Part shown: piece by piece, positions 55,731 to 64,000 of the stretch | How positions within the stretch are numbered: the first letter of the stretch is position 1 | How the letters are laid out: each line of letters opens with the position of its first letter | Source of the DNA: Streptomyces sp. NRRL WC-3626 | GTDB lineage: Bacteria > Actinomycetota > Actinomycetes > Streptomycetales > Streptomycetaceae | Assembly (NCBI RefSeq): GCF_000718785.1 | Contig: NZ_JOCA01000007.1 | Span: 124,001-188,000 of the forward strand | Reading direction: 5' to 3' | Length of the DNA stretch: 64,000 nucleotides | The notes under the pieces: model-generated | Database searches by the model: none | What the model was told of the DNA's origin: nothing | Seen by the model: the letters and a program-made list of their open reading frames with translations, nothing else | Program-made: the position numbers and the translations under genes

Positions 55731-57017
55731 TCACCGGGCGGACAGATAGTCCTCGACTCCCGGAGCCGCGTGCGCCTCCTCCGCGTTCACCACTCCGCCG
55801 ACCGCGTCGGCGTCGGGCCTGAGCACATACGTCTCGACGCTCGCGGGACGGTTCACGTCCGAGAAGTTCTGCGCGGTGCCGAGGCCCGTGTCGGCCTTGG
55901 TCTGCGCGCGGTGTGCCTTGACGACGTCCTCACGGGTCAGGCCGCCCGCCTCGCAGGCCGCCTTCAGGTCGGCGCCCATCAGCTCCGCCGCGTTGTACCC
56001 GGACAGCACCCCGGAGTCCACCGGCGAGTCCGGGTACTTCTTCCGGTACGCCGCGACCATGCTCTTCACGCCCGGCAGATCGGAGCTGACCGCCGGTGCG
56101 GCGCTCACGATGCTGAGCATCGCCGCCAGGGCCGGGGCCGCGGGGGTCTTCATCAGCTGGGGCGCGAAGCCGGGGGCGCTGCTGACGACGGGGACCTTCA
56201 GCCCGCGGGAGGCGGCGACCCCGACGAGGGACGCGGTCTGCGCGGGTCCGGCGCTGATCAGGATGGCCTTCACGCCCTCCTTGCGCAGGGCCGACACCTG
56301 GGCCGAGAGGTCCGTGTCCGTCGCCTGGATCTTCTGCCCGGCCACCTTCATGCCGGCCTTCTGAGCCGCCCAGGTGGACCCCTCCAGCGCGTTGGCGCCG
56401 TAGTCGCCCTCGAAGTAGACGTGGCCGATGGTGTCGCCCTTCTTCAGGCCCTTGGTGCGGGTCAGGAACTCCACGGCCGCGATCATGTCGACGTCGTAGG
56501 TGGTGCCGAGCACCTGGACGGCGTCCTTGCCGAGCAGCGAGGCCGCCCAGGCCTGCGGGAAGGTGAGCATCTTGTCCCGCTCGATGTCGTCGAGCAGGGC
56601 CGCGACCACCGGGGAGCCGATGACCTGGGGCAGCGCCACGACGTCCGGGGCGATGTCGGCGTAGGCGGTGACCGCCTTCTGTACGTCGTAGCCGTGGTCC
56701 TTGACGACGATCTCCACCTTGCGATCGCAGATGCCGCCCTTGGCATTGGTCTCGTCGGCCCACATCTGCTGGGCCTGCACGATGCTCTTGCCGAGCGTGG
56801 CGTAGGGGCCGGTCAGGTCGGTGAGGGCGCCCAGTCTGATGGTGTCGGCGCCGACACCGGGTCCGGTGCGGAGGCCGTCGGCGGCCTCTCCGCCCTTGTC
56901 GCCGCCGTCCGCCTTGGAGCTGCATCCGCTGACCGCGAGCAGCAGGGCGAGGGCGCCGGCGAGGACGGTCCCGGCGGTGCGGTGCCGGTTGCGGCGCCTG
57001 GGGTGCGTGGTGTTCAC
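55731..57017 (-). CDS. Branched-chain-amino-acid-type ABC binding lipoprotein
   Basis: 428 residues from the GTG at 57017 (GTGA overlap with the permease). The lipobox is AVSGC (Cys about 32). The mature part has IRLGALTDLTGPYATLGK and VEIVVKDHGYDVQKA, standard for LivJ/UrtA-type receptors. It is the last gene of its operon. The ligand could be an amino acid, urea or an aromatic compound; the sequence does not decide. Confidence 0.92.
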   Translation of the reverse strand: MNTTHPRRRNRHRTAGTVLAGALALLLAVSGCSSKADGGDKGGEAADGLRTGPGVGADTIRLGALTDLTGPYATLGKSIVQAQQMWADETNAKGGICDRKVEIVVKDHGYDVQKAVTAYADIAPDVVALPQVIGSPVVAALLDDIERDKMLTFPQAWAASLLGKDAVQVLGTTYDVDMIAAVEFLTRTKGLKKGDTIGHVYFEGDYGANALEGSTWAAQKAGMKVAGQKIQATDTDLSAQVSALRKEGVKAILISAGPAQTASLVGVAASRGLKVPVVSSAPGFAPQLMKTPAAPALAAMLSIVSAAPAVSSDLPGVKSMVAAYRKKYPDSPVDSGVLSGYNAAELMGADLKAACEAGGLTREDVVKAHRAQTKADTGLGTAQNFSDVNRPASVETYVLRPDADAVGGVVNAEEAHAAPGVEDYLSAR

Positions 57018-58150
57018 GGGGTGTGCTCCTTGGGTCGTGCGGCCGGTTGCGGTGGCGAAGGGACGGTTTCCGGGGTGGGGGTACGGGGGCGGTGGCGCCG
57101 TACGCGGTCCCGGAGCCGGCGTGTCAGACCGTGCAGGCCGTCGGGGGCGTACAGCAGGACCAGGACGATCGCCGCGCCGTAGAGGTAGCGGGCCGCCTCG
57201 GTGGGGCCCACCGCCCCCTCCGCGGAGCCGGGCGCGGTCACCAGCGGGAGCTGGTCGGCGTAGCGGGTCATCAGCAGCGGGAGCGCGGTGACGAAGACGG
57301 CGCCGGCGGTGGCTCCCGCGACGGATCCGAGGCCGCCGATGACGATCATGGCGAGGTAGTCGACGGAGAGCGCGAGGGAGAAGTAGTCCGGGACGACGCG
57401 GCGGAAGGCGAGCGCCAGCAGCACCCCCGCGAGGCCCGCGTACATCGACGAGACCACGAAGGCGGCCGAGCGGTGACGGGCGACGTCCACGCCCATCACG
57501 GCGGCCGCGGTCTCGCTGTCGCGCAGGGCGGCCAGCGCCCGGCCGGGGCGTCCGCGCAGCAGGCCGCGGGCGGTGAACCAGGTGAACGCGAACAGGGTCA
57601 GGCCCAGGAACCACAGCCGTTCCTCGGCGCCGAACGGCACACCGAGTACGGTCAGTTCGGGGTCGCTCTCGGCGAAGGTGAAACCGCCGAGGGTCAGCGG
57701 GGGCACGGAGCGGCCGTTGAAGCCGCCCGTGACGGAGTCCGCGGTGAGCAGCACATGGTGGCCGAGGAAGACCAGCGCGAGGGTGGCGATGCCGAGGTAG
57801 ATGCCCTTCACCCGGGCGGCGACGGGACTGAACAGTCCGCCGGCCGCCCCCGCGAGCAGGACCGCGAGGAGCGCGGCGACGGCCGGGGGCAGTCCCGGGC
57901 CGGGTTCGCCCGCGAGCCAGGCGTAGCCGTAGGCGCCGACGGCGAGGAAGAAGGCGTGTCCGAGGGAGAGCTGTCCGGCGGTGCCGCTGAGCAGGGCGAG
58001 GCCGATGGCGCCGATGGCCGCCGCCATGGAGAACAGGCCGATGCGCAGCCAGAACGCGTCCAGGTAGAACGGTGGCAGGCACAGGACGACGGCGACCAGC
58101 AGGAGCGAGGCGCGGCGTCGGGTGAGCATGCCGGGGAGTCGGTCAGACAC
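57014..58150 (-). CDS. Liv-type ABC permease (LivM-like)
   Basis: 378 residues, about 8-10 membrane segments. It has GQLSLGHAFFLAVGAYGYA and the LivM EAA-like segment ALRDSETAAAVMGVDVARHR. A Pro/Arg-rich C-terminal tail follows the last helix. The GTG at 58150 overlaps the LivH-like stop by 8 bp; an ATG at 58129 is an alternative start. Confidence 0.93.
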   Translation of the reverse strand: MSDRLPGMLTRRRASLLLVAVVLCLPPFYLDAFWLRIGLFSMAAAIGAIGLALLSGTAGQLSLGHAFFLAVGAYGYAWLAGEPGPGLPPAVAALLAVLLAGAAGGLFSPVAARVKGIYLGIATLALVFLGHHVLLTADSVTGGFNGRSVPPLTLGGFTFAESDPELTVLGVPFGAEERLWFLGLTLFAFTWFTARGLLRGRPGRALAALRDSETAAAVMGVDVARHRSAAFVVSSMYAGLAGVLLALAFRRVVPDYFSLALSVDYLAMIVIGGLGSVAGATAGAVFVTALPLLMTRYADQLPLVTAPGSAEGAVGPTEAARYLYGAAIVLVLLYAPDGLHGLTRRLRDRVRRHRPRTPTPETVPSPPQPAARPKEHTP

Positions 58151-59039
58151 GGGCCGTTCCCTTCGCGCCGAACAGCCCGGTGGGCCGCACCAGGAGGACG
58201 AGCAGCATCACGGCGTACGGGGCGACGTCGCCGAAGCCCTCGCCGAGGACGTGCAGATCGGACTGGTAGCCGACGACGAGCGCCTCGGTCAGGCCGATGA
58301 TCATGCTGCCCGCCAGGGCTCCGGCCGGGGAGGCGAGGCCGCCGAGGATCGCGGCGGGGAAGGCGTTGAGGGCGATCTGACCGGTGGTGCGCTCCAGTCC
58401 GGGGGCGGGGAACGCGGCGAGGAACACGGCGGCCAGCGCGGCGAGCGCGCCCGCCAGGCACCAGGCGCCGGCGCGGACCCTGCTGAGCCGTACGCCCATG
58501 AGGGCGGCCGCCTCCAGGTCCTCCGCCGCCGCCCGCAGCGACAGGCCCCAGGCGGTGAACCGGAAGAGCGCGAACACCGCGCCGATGACCAGCGCCGACA
58601 CCACGATCGCGGCGAGCCGGCTGTCGGCGACGGTCAGCGGCCCCAGCTCGGTCACCGAGTCGCCCCACGGGTCGCCCAGGGACAGCAGGTCACCGCCGAT
58701 GCGCCGGGACAGATCGGTGAGCAGGACGATGTCGACGCCGATGGTGACGATGGTCTGCACATGCGCCGAGTGGGCGTCCTGGCCGCCGCGTTGCAGCAGG
58801 AACCGGTCGAGTACGCCCGCGAGGGCGGCCGTGGCGAGGACGGCCAGCGCGAGTGCCCCGGCGAATCCGAGGTCGTCGTGCAGGACGGCGGTGAGGTAGC
58901 CGCCGAACAGCAGCAGGGAGCCGTGGGCGAAGTTGAGGACGCCGGAGGCCTTGAAGATGACGACGAAGCCGAGCGCGACCAGCGCGTAGACCGAGCCGAG
59001 GGCCAGCCCGCCGAGGATGTTGTCGAGGAATGCCGTCAT
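58143..59039 (-). CDS. Liv-type ABC permease (LivH-like)
   Basis: 298 residues. The family opening is GGLALGSVYALVALGFVVI and FKASGVLNFAHG, and the cytoplasmic segment AAAEDLEAAALMGVRLSRV is typical. It overlaps the LivG-like stop by 4 bp and pairs with the LivM-like permease. Confidence 0.93.
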   Translation of the reverse strand: MTAFLDNILGGLALGSVYALVALGFVVIFKASGVLNFAHGSLLLFGGYLTAVLHDDLGFAGALALAVLATAALAGVLDRFLLQRGGQDAHSAHVQTIVTIGVDIVLLTDLSRRIGGDLLSLGDPWGDSVTELGPLTVADSRLAAIVVSALVIGAVFALFRFTAWGLSLRAAAEDLEAAALMGVRLSRVRAGAWCLAGALAALAAVFLAAFPAPGLERTTGQIALNAFPAAILGGLASPAGALAGSMIIGLTEALVVGYQSDLHVLGEGFGDVAPYAVMLLVLLVRPTGLFGAKGTARV

Positions 59040-59842
59040 GCCGCGTCCTCCCCGGGCGCGTCGGTGCCGAGGTAGGCGCGCAGCACCTCGGGGTCCTGGC
59101 GGACCTCGTCGGGGGTGCCGTGGGCGATGCGTCTGCCGAAGTCGAGCACGGTGACGTCGTCGGCGAGACGCATGACGAGACCCATGTCGTGCTCCACGAG
59201 GACGATGGACAGGCCGAGTTCGGCGCGGAGTTCGCCCACCGCCTCGGCGGTACGGGCGCGTTCGGCGGCGTTCATTCCGGCCACCGGTTCGTCGAGGAGC
59301 AGCACACGGGGCTCCAGGCAGAGGGCGCGGGCGAGTTCGACGCGCTTGCGGTCGCCGTACGGCAGCAGGGCGACGGGGCTGTCGAAGTGGGCGCCGAGGC
59401 CGGTGAGTTCGGCGATCTCGCGGGCCCTTTCGAGGTGCTCGCGCTGTTCCCGCACGGCGCTCGGCAGGCGCAGCGCGGTGGCCGCGAAACCGGCGCGGGT
59501 GAGGGCGTGGCGGCCGAGCATCAGGTTGTCGGCGACGGTGCCGTGGGTGGTGACGATGTTCTGGAAGGTGCGGGCCACGCCGAGCGCGGCGATACGGTGC
59601 GGGGCGAGCCGGGTCAGCTCGGTGCCGCCGAGTGTCACCGTGCCGGCGGCCGGGCGGCACAGGCCGGACAGCACGTTGAAGCAGGTGGACTTGCCGGCGC
59701 CGTTGGGTCCGATGAGCGCGTGCACCGAGCCCGGGGTGACGGTGAAGGAGACGCCGTCGAGGGCGGTGAGCCCGGCGAAGCGCACGGTGACGTCCCGTAC
59801 GTCGAGCACGGGCGGCGGCGCGGCGGCGGTGCGGTCGGTCAC
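59036..59842 (-). CDS. Liv-type ABC ATPase (LivG-like)
   Basis: 268 residues. Walker A is GPNGAGKST and Walker B LLLDEPVAGMNA; the signature region reads LLPYGDRKRVELARAL, the degenerate form usual in LivG. The start is a GTG overlapping the LivF-like stop (GTGA). It energises the LivHM-like channel together with the LivF-like subunit. Confidence 0.94.
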   Translation of the reverse strand: MTDRTAAAPPPVLDVRDVTVRFAGLTALDGVSFTVTPGSVHALIGPNGAGKSTCFNVLSGLCRPAAGTVTLGGTELTRLAPHRIAALGVARTFQNIVTTHGTVADNLMLGRHALTRAGFAATALRLPSAVREQREHLERAREIAELTGLGAHFDSPVALLPYGDRKRVELARALCLEPRVLLLDEPVAGMNAAERARTAEAVGELRAELGLSIVLVEHDMGLVMRLADDVTVLDFGRRIAHGTPDEVRQDPEVLRAYLGTDAPGEDAA

Positions 59843-60624
59843 GCCGCCCCCTGGTCCTCGGCCGACTCGCCCAGGTAGAGGCGGCGTACGGCGTCGGTGC
59901 GGGCGAGTTCGCCGGCGGGGCCTTCGAGGCGGGTCTCGCCCACCTCCAGGACGTGGGCGTGGTCGGCGAGGGAGAGCGCCATCCCGGCGTTCTGCTCGAC
60001 GAGAAGTACGGCGGTGCCCTGGGCGTTGATCTCGCGGATCACCTCGGCGATGCGCTGCACCATCTGCGGGGCGAGGCCCAGGGAGGGCTCGTCGAGGAGC
60101 AGCAGGCGCGGGGCGGCCATCAGGGCGCGGCCGATCGCGAGCATCTGCTGCTCGCCGCCGGAGAGCAGGCCGGCTGCCTGGTGGGTGCGTTCGGCGAGAC
60201 GGGGGAAGAGCGTGAAGACGCGGTCGCGGGACTCCTGGATCTGGGCGGTACGGGTGCGGCGGCTGAGGCCGAGGCCGCCGGAGCGGAGGTTCTCGTCGAC
60301 CGAGAGGCCGGCGAACACCCTCCTCCCTTCGGGGACTTGGACTACTCCGGCGCGGACCGCGGCGACCGGGTCCCCGCCGTCGAGGACCGTGTCGCCGTAG
60401 CGGATGGTGCCGGCGGTGATCGCGCCCCGGTGCAGGCGCAGGGTGCCGGAGACCGCCCGCAGGAGGGTCGTCTTGCCCGCGCCGTTGGCGCCGAGGAGGG
60501 CGACGACGGTGGCGGGCGGGACGGTCAGGGACACGGAGCGGAGGGCGGACAGGGCGCGGCCGTAGGTGACGTCCACGGTCTCCACGCGCAGCGTGGGTGA
60601 GCTGTCCGGTGGTGCTTCGGGCAT
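59839..60624 (-). CDS. Liv-type ABC ATPase (LivF-like)
   Basis: 261 residues from the ATG at 60624 (CGAGGAG 6 nt upstream). Walker A is GANGAGKTT, the signature LLSGGEQQMLAIGRAL and Walker B LLLDEPSLGLAP. It is the first gene of a five-gene run in the order F-G-H-M-K, each coupled to the next. About 200 bp separate it from the CdaR/PucR-type regulator upstream. Confidence 0.94.
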   Translation of the reverse strand: MPEAPPDSSPTLRVETVDVTYGRALSALRSVSLTVPPATVVALLGANGAGKTTLLRAVSGTLRLHRGAITAGTIRYGDTVLDGGDPVAAVRAGVVQVPEGRRVFAGLSVDENLRSGGLGLSRRTRTAQIQESRDRVFTLFPRLAERTHQAAGLLSGGEQQMLAIGRALMAAPRLLLLDEPSLGLAPQMVQRIAEVIREINAQGTAVLLVEQNAGMALSLADHAHVLEVGETRLEGPAGELARTDAVRRLYLGESAEDQGAA

Positions 60625-60725
60625 CGCGACTCCTCGGGGCCGGGGCGCGGGGCGCGGCGGCTTCGGGGGGCAGGGGTGCCTCACGACAGCATGGGGGCGG
60701 GCGGGGGGTACAGGTTTTGGGGGTC

Positions 60726-60741
60726 GTACGCTGCGGCGTAC
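60726..60741. promoter_or_regulatory. Inverted repeat upstream of the Liv-type operon
   Basis: GTACGC-TGCG-GCGTAC, 6-bp exact arms, about 100 bp before the LivF-like start. It is a possible site for the adjacent CdaR/PucR-type regulator. Confidence 0.45.
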
Positions 60742-60829
60742 CAATGGGGGTGGGCGGGGGTTGTGCCGGTGCCCAGGCGGGCCCGTTGCCGGGCCCCTCT
60801 GCTTTTCGGGGCGGGTGGGGTGTCCGGTG

Positions 60830-62086
60830 CTACGTCAGGAAGGTTCTGGCTGTCAGGGCCAGGGTCGTCTCCGTCAGGTCCGTGGGGCGGGAAAGGGAGC
60901 GGCCTGTCAGTTGTTCGTAGCGGCGCAGGCGGTTGAGGACCGTGTTGCGGTGGCAGTAGAGGCGGCGGCTCGCACGCTGGGCCGAGCCGTCGCAGGCCAG
61001 CCAGGTGGCGAGGGTGTCCAGCAGGACCTCCGCGTCGGCCGGTTCGAGGTGGGCCAGCGGGCCCAGCAGCCGCTCGACCAGCGCGGCGCCGAGTCCCGGG
61101 CTCGACACCACCAGCGCGGCCGGCAGATGCTCGGTCAGCCGGATCGTGCCGCCCTCCCCGGGGCACAGGCTCAGCGCGGTGTCCGCCAGCCGCCGTGCCT
61201 CCCCCACCGCGGACAGTCCCCGGACCGCGCTGCTGACGCCGATCCGTGCCCCGGCCGCCTGTTCCTCGGGGACCACGGGCTCCGTACCGTCCCCGGCCAG
61301 GACGATGCCGTAGTCCGCGTCCACGCCGGTGTGCCAGTGCACGCGCACACCCGGGGCGAGGGCCGCTTGGGCACCGGAACAACCGGGAGCAGCGCCGCCG
61401 GCGACCGCGACGACCACGTACCGCCCGTGCTCCGGCAGCGCCAGCGCCTGCGCCGCCTCCGGCAGGTCGGCGATCCTGCTCGTACCGTCCAGCAGGGCCG
61501 CGGCCAGCAGCCGCACCCTGTTCTCCCTGCGCCACGCCAGCTGACGCTCGGTCTGCCGGTAGGCGTCCGCCACGAGGGTGCAGTGCTCGTCGACGAAGTC
61601 CCACACGTCGGACGCCACGTGCACCAGCAGCCGTACGTCCTCGGGCGCCGACCGGGACGTCTCGTCGACCAGGCCCTGCCAGACGAGGGAGCCGCCCAGC
61701 CGGAAGGCGTGCAGCAGGGCGTCGAGCGGCAGCCCCTGTTCGGCGCGCACGGCACCGATCTTCCAGGTGCAGCGCCGCGCGGCGTCGCGGGCGCCCCGCG
61801 GGTCGAGCAGCGAGGAGATGCTGTGCCGCAGCGAGCGGTGCACCTCCTGCCAGGTCGTGGTGGCGTCCGCCTCCACGGCGGCCCTGTAGGCGGGCTCCTG
61901 CTCCTGCAGGACGGCGAGCAGCCCGTCGGTGTGCTGGGGCAGGTCGTCCAGCAGGACGCGGGCGGCCCGGTGCAGCACGCGCAGCGCGTCCGCGTCGATC
62001 AGCGACCGCACGCGCGGTGTCCTGGGCGGCGGTGCGGGCTCGGGTCCAGGGCGCGGCAGGGTTCGTGGCCGTACGGCGTGTCGCAT
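60830..62086 (-). CDS. CdaR/PucR-type transcriptional regulator
   Basis: 418 residues from the ATG at 62086 (GGGGGAG about 7 nt upstream). The N-terminal part is a helical sensor region (RsbR/GGDEF-like in relatives). The C-terminus has the PucR helix-turn-helix: LDTLATWLACDGSAQRASRR, then LYCHRNTVLNRLRRYEQLTG. It is on the same strand as, and next to, the Liv-type transporter, so it may control it according to a nitrogen or amino-acid cue; this is inference. Confidence 0.9.
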   Translation of the reverse strand: MRHAVRPRTLPRPGPEPAPPPRTPRVRSLIDADALRVLHRAARVLLDDLPQHTDGLLAVLQEQEPAYRAAVEADATTTWQEVHRSLRHSISSLLDPRGARDAARRCTWKIGAVRAEQGLPLDALLHAFRLGGSLVWQGLVDETSRSAPEDVRLLVHVASDVWDFVDEHCTLVADAYRQTERQLAWRRENRVRLLAAALLDGTSRIADLPEAAQALALPEHGRYVVVAVAGGAAPGCSGAQAALAPGVRVHWHTGVDADYGIVLAGDGTEPVVPEEQAAGARIGVSSAVRGLSAVGEARRLADTALSLCPGEGGTIRLTEHLPAALVVSSPGLGAALVERLLGPLAHLEPADAEVLLDTLATWLACDGSAQRASRRLYCHRNTVLNRLRRYEQLTGRSLSRPTDLTETTLALTARTFLT

Positions 62087-62231
62087 CGCGCGTCTCCCCC
62101 AGGGTCGGCTTCCCGGCGGTGCCCGTGCGGCGGGTCCCCGTATCGGCGCCCGGCCGGTACGGGGGAGCCCGTGGGCCGGCCGCCATCGGACTCGTCCTGT
62201 CCCGAAGGATGACATACCGTCCGGTCGGTCC

Positions 62232-64000
62232 CTAGAGCCGTGCACCGGTCTTTTCCGCCTGTTCGACCAGTCGGACCAGCTCGACGCGGGAGCGGACGCC
62301 CAGGGTGGCGAAGATGTTGCGCAGGTGGTAGTCGACGGTGCGGGTGCTGACGGACAGGCTCAGGGCCACCTCCCGGTTGGTGGCGCCCTCGGCGACGCAC
62401 CGTGCGATACGCAGTTGCTGCGGGGTCAGCGCGGAGAGGTCCCCGGCACCTGTCCGGCCGGGGGCCGCGCCGCCGGCCCGTGACTCGGCGGCGGCCTGCT
62501 CCGCCCAGAGGTGCGCGCCGCAGCGTTCGAAGCCCATCAGGGCCTCCCCCAGCCGGGTCCGTGCCTCGCGCAGCCGGCGCCGGCGCCGCAGCCATTTGCC
62601 GTAGAGCAGTTCCGTGCGTGCCCGTTCGAAGTCGCCGGCGGTCTCCTCGTGGCGGTCCAGGGCGCGCCGGTACAGGGCGTCGGCCTCGTCCGGGGCGGCC
62701 AGCAGGGCGCGGCAGCGCAGCAGTTGGGCGGGGGCCTGCGGGTCCGCCCGGCACCCGGCCCAGACGGCGAAGTCCTCGACCGCCGAGGCCGCGAGTTCGG
62801 GGCGGCCGGTGAGCGCGGTGGCCTCCACGAAGCAGGGGACGGCGAGCATCCACACCGCGAAGTGGCCGCGGCGCGCACCGGGGCGCACCAGCGGGCCGAG
62901 CCGGTCCGCGGCCTCGCGGGGGCGGCCGGCACCGAGGTCGGCACGGGCCGCGGCCCACTGGGCGAGCGTCGCGGCCTGGGCCAGTCCGTGCCGGCGGGCG
63001 GTGCGCAGGGCCGCCTCGACATGTTCGGCGACGACGTCCCGCTCCCCCTCGATGGACGCGGCGAGTGCCAGTACGGCGTGGTGGTGGGCGGCGGTGTTGC
63101 GCTGCCCGGTCCGGGACGCGGTGCGCAGCCCCTCCTCGGCGTGGGTGCGGGCGAGCTGGTGGCGTCCGGCACGCAGTTCGGCGTAGGCGAGGTACTCCAG
63201 GGCCCGTGGTTCGAGGGCGGCGCAGCCGTGGACGCGGGCCGCGGCGAGTGCCCGGGCGCCGGCGCGGCGGGCGGCGGCCACGTCGCCGAGCATGAGTGCG
63301 GCGGAGGCGGCCCGCAGCAGCGACTCGGCCCCGTCGCCGCCCTGCTCGTACGCGACCACCCGCCGCAACGGCCCGGCCGCCCGGTCGAACCGCCCCAGCA
63401 GCACATCCCGCATCCCGTCCCGGTGATCACGCAACACCGCGGAACGCCCCTCAACGGCGCTCCACACGTCACCACCGGCCCCCGGGCCCCCACCCCCGGC
63501 GGCCGCTTCCGTCTCGGCCCCGCCCGGGCCGGGAGATCCGGACGGCGGGTGCTCACATGGCGGCACCTCCGGGCCGTCACCGGCGACGAACCGAAGACCG
63601 GGGCCGGAAGGCGACGAGAGCCCTGCCCGCACGTCCGCCCCGGAACCGCCCCCGGCCACCGACCGGGCACCGGGGCCCGCGAACACCCCCGACCGGGTGG
63701 ACGCGCAGGGCGGCCGGGGACCGCCGGCCGACGGTTCCGGCTCGGGCCCGACGGCCGCGACCGGCACGTCCGGCCCCGAGCCGGAGGGAAGGCCCGGCGG
63801 CCGGGGGACGCCGGACGGTGACGCCGCCCCGGTGCCGGCTTCGGCCGTCGGGCGGACGGCGGTGCCGGGAGGCGGCGGCCCGGTGGCCGGTGCTCCACGG
63901 CCGGGGACGGTGCCGGGCGTGGGCGTGGCCGGCGTGGGGGCGGTGTGGAGGGCGAGGGCGTGGAGGCAGGCCGTCGGATCACCGGCGGACCAGGCCGCTT
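62232..64000 (-). CDS. LuxR-family regulator of LAL type, N-terminus outside window
   Basis: 589 codons are present, and the frame is open through the right edge. The C-terminal 65 residues hold the LuxR helix-turn-helix (LTPQQLRIARCVAEGATNREVA, then STRTVDYHLRNIF; shown in part). Upstream about 300 residues form TPR-like helical repeats. Before that is a Pro/Gly/Ala-rich stretch of roughly 140 residues (about 63480-63950), and at the edge ordinary protein resumes (AAWSAGDPTACLHALALH). The layout fits a large ATP-binding LuxR regulator whose AAA domain lies beyond the window. Confidence 0.85.
   Translation of the reverse strand, partial: AAWSAGDPTACLHALALHTAPTPATPTPGTVPGRGAPATGPPPPGTAVRPTAEAGTGAASPSGVPRPPGLPSGSGPDVPVAAVGPEPEPSAGGPRPPCASTRSGVFAGPGARSVAGGGSGADVRAGLSSPSGPGLRFVAGDGPEVPPCEHPPSGSPGPGGAETEAAAGGGGPGAGGDVWSAVEGRSAVLRDHRDGMRDVLLGRFDRAAGPLRRVVAYEQGGDGAESLLRAASAALMLGDVAAARRAGARALAAARVHGCAALEPRALEYLAYAELRAGRHQLARTHAEEGLRTASRTGQRNTAAHHHAVLALAASIEGERDVVAEHVEAALRTARRHGLAQAATLAQWAAARADLGAGRPREAADRLGPLVRPGARRGHFAVWMLAVPCFVEATALTGRPELAASAVEDFAVWAGCRADPQAPAQLLRCRALLAAPDEADALYRRALDRHEETAGDFERARTELLYGKWLRRRRRLREARTRLGEALMGFERCGAHLWAEQAAAESRAGGAAPGRTGAGDLSALTPQQLRIARCVAEGATNREVALSLSVSTRTVDYHLRNIFATLGVRSRVELVRLVEQAEKTGARL

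Overview
The window is high-GC actinobacterial DNA, almost certainly a Streptomyces chromosome. Coding is dense, G/C-ending codons dominate, GTG starts and 4-bp ATGA/GTGA overlaps are common, and the gene families (Methyltransf_19 enzyme, SpoIIE-type phosphatase, streptogrisin, snapalysin, CdaR/PucR-type and LAL regulators, ricin-lectin glycosidases) are typical of streptomycetes. I see no insertion sequence, phage or CRISPR array. Both ends cut a gene: an MFS exporter on the left and a large LuxR-type regulator on the right.

Left part (1-15.5 kb). After the exporter and a methyltransferase comes a sugar locus: a LacI repressor (minus) faces a plus-strand run of ABC permeases, lipoprotein, GH42 beta-galactosidase, secreted GH30 enzyme resembling endo-beta-1,6-galactanases, and a sugar O-acetyltransferase. 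The divergent region carries TGTTTAC-type operators. This reads as a beta-galactan (arabinogalactan side chain) utilisation module. It converges on a minus-strand trio: an unrecognised 453-residue protein, a MoxR-type AAA+ ATPase and a DUF2201 metallopeptidase-like/VWA protein, with a 50-bp-class direct repeat between the first two.

Middle (15.7-44 kb). An iron-siderophore ABC operon (ATPase, lipoprotein, fused double FecCD permease) sits under a DmdR/IdeR-type iron box. It is followed by a spore-photoproduct-lyase-like radical SAM protein, a large HPII-type catalase, a secreted two-discoidin beta-helix protein, an AhpD-like protein, MsrA, an APH-like protein with a short N-lobe, a SpoIIE phosphatase and an anti-sigma-like ATPase, HtpG, a second GH30-ricin enzyme divergent from a TetR regulator, a coiled-coil protein, a streptogrisin-type protease, a secretory lipase, snapalysin, an aldo/keto reductase and an MSMEG_6728-like protein. 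Between lipase and snapalysin, on the minus strand, is a 70-nt tRNA-Gly(UCC)-like gene with a non-canonical T-loop. I regard it as the most interesting element of the window.

Right part (44-64 kb, all minus strand). A translationally coupled island encodes what looks like a complete oxidative (De Ley-Doudoroff) galactose route: alpha-galactoside ABC transporter, GH36 alpha-galactosidase, SDR dehydrogenase, SMP-30 lactonase, galactonate dehydratase (DgoD), PfkB kinase, KDPGal-type aldolase and a mutarotase-like protein, with a GntR/FadR-type regulator embedded. Next come a five-gene branched-chain-amino-acid-type (Liv/Urt-like) ABC transporter of unknown ligand, a CdaR/PucR-type regulator and the truncated LAL-type LuxR regulator.
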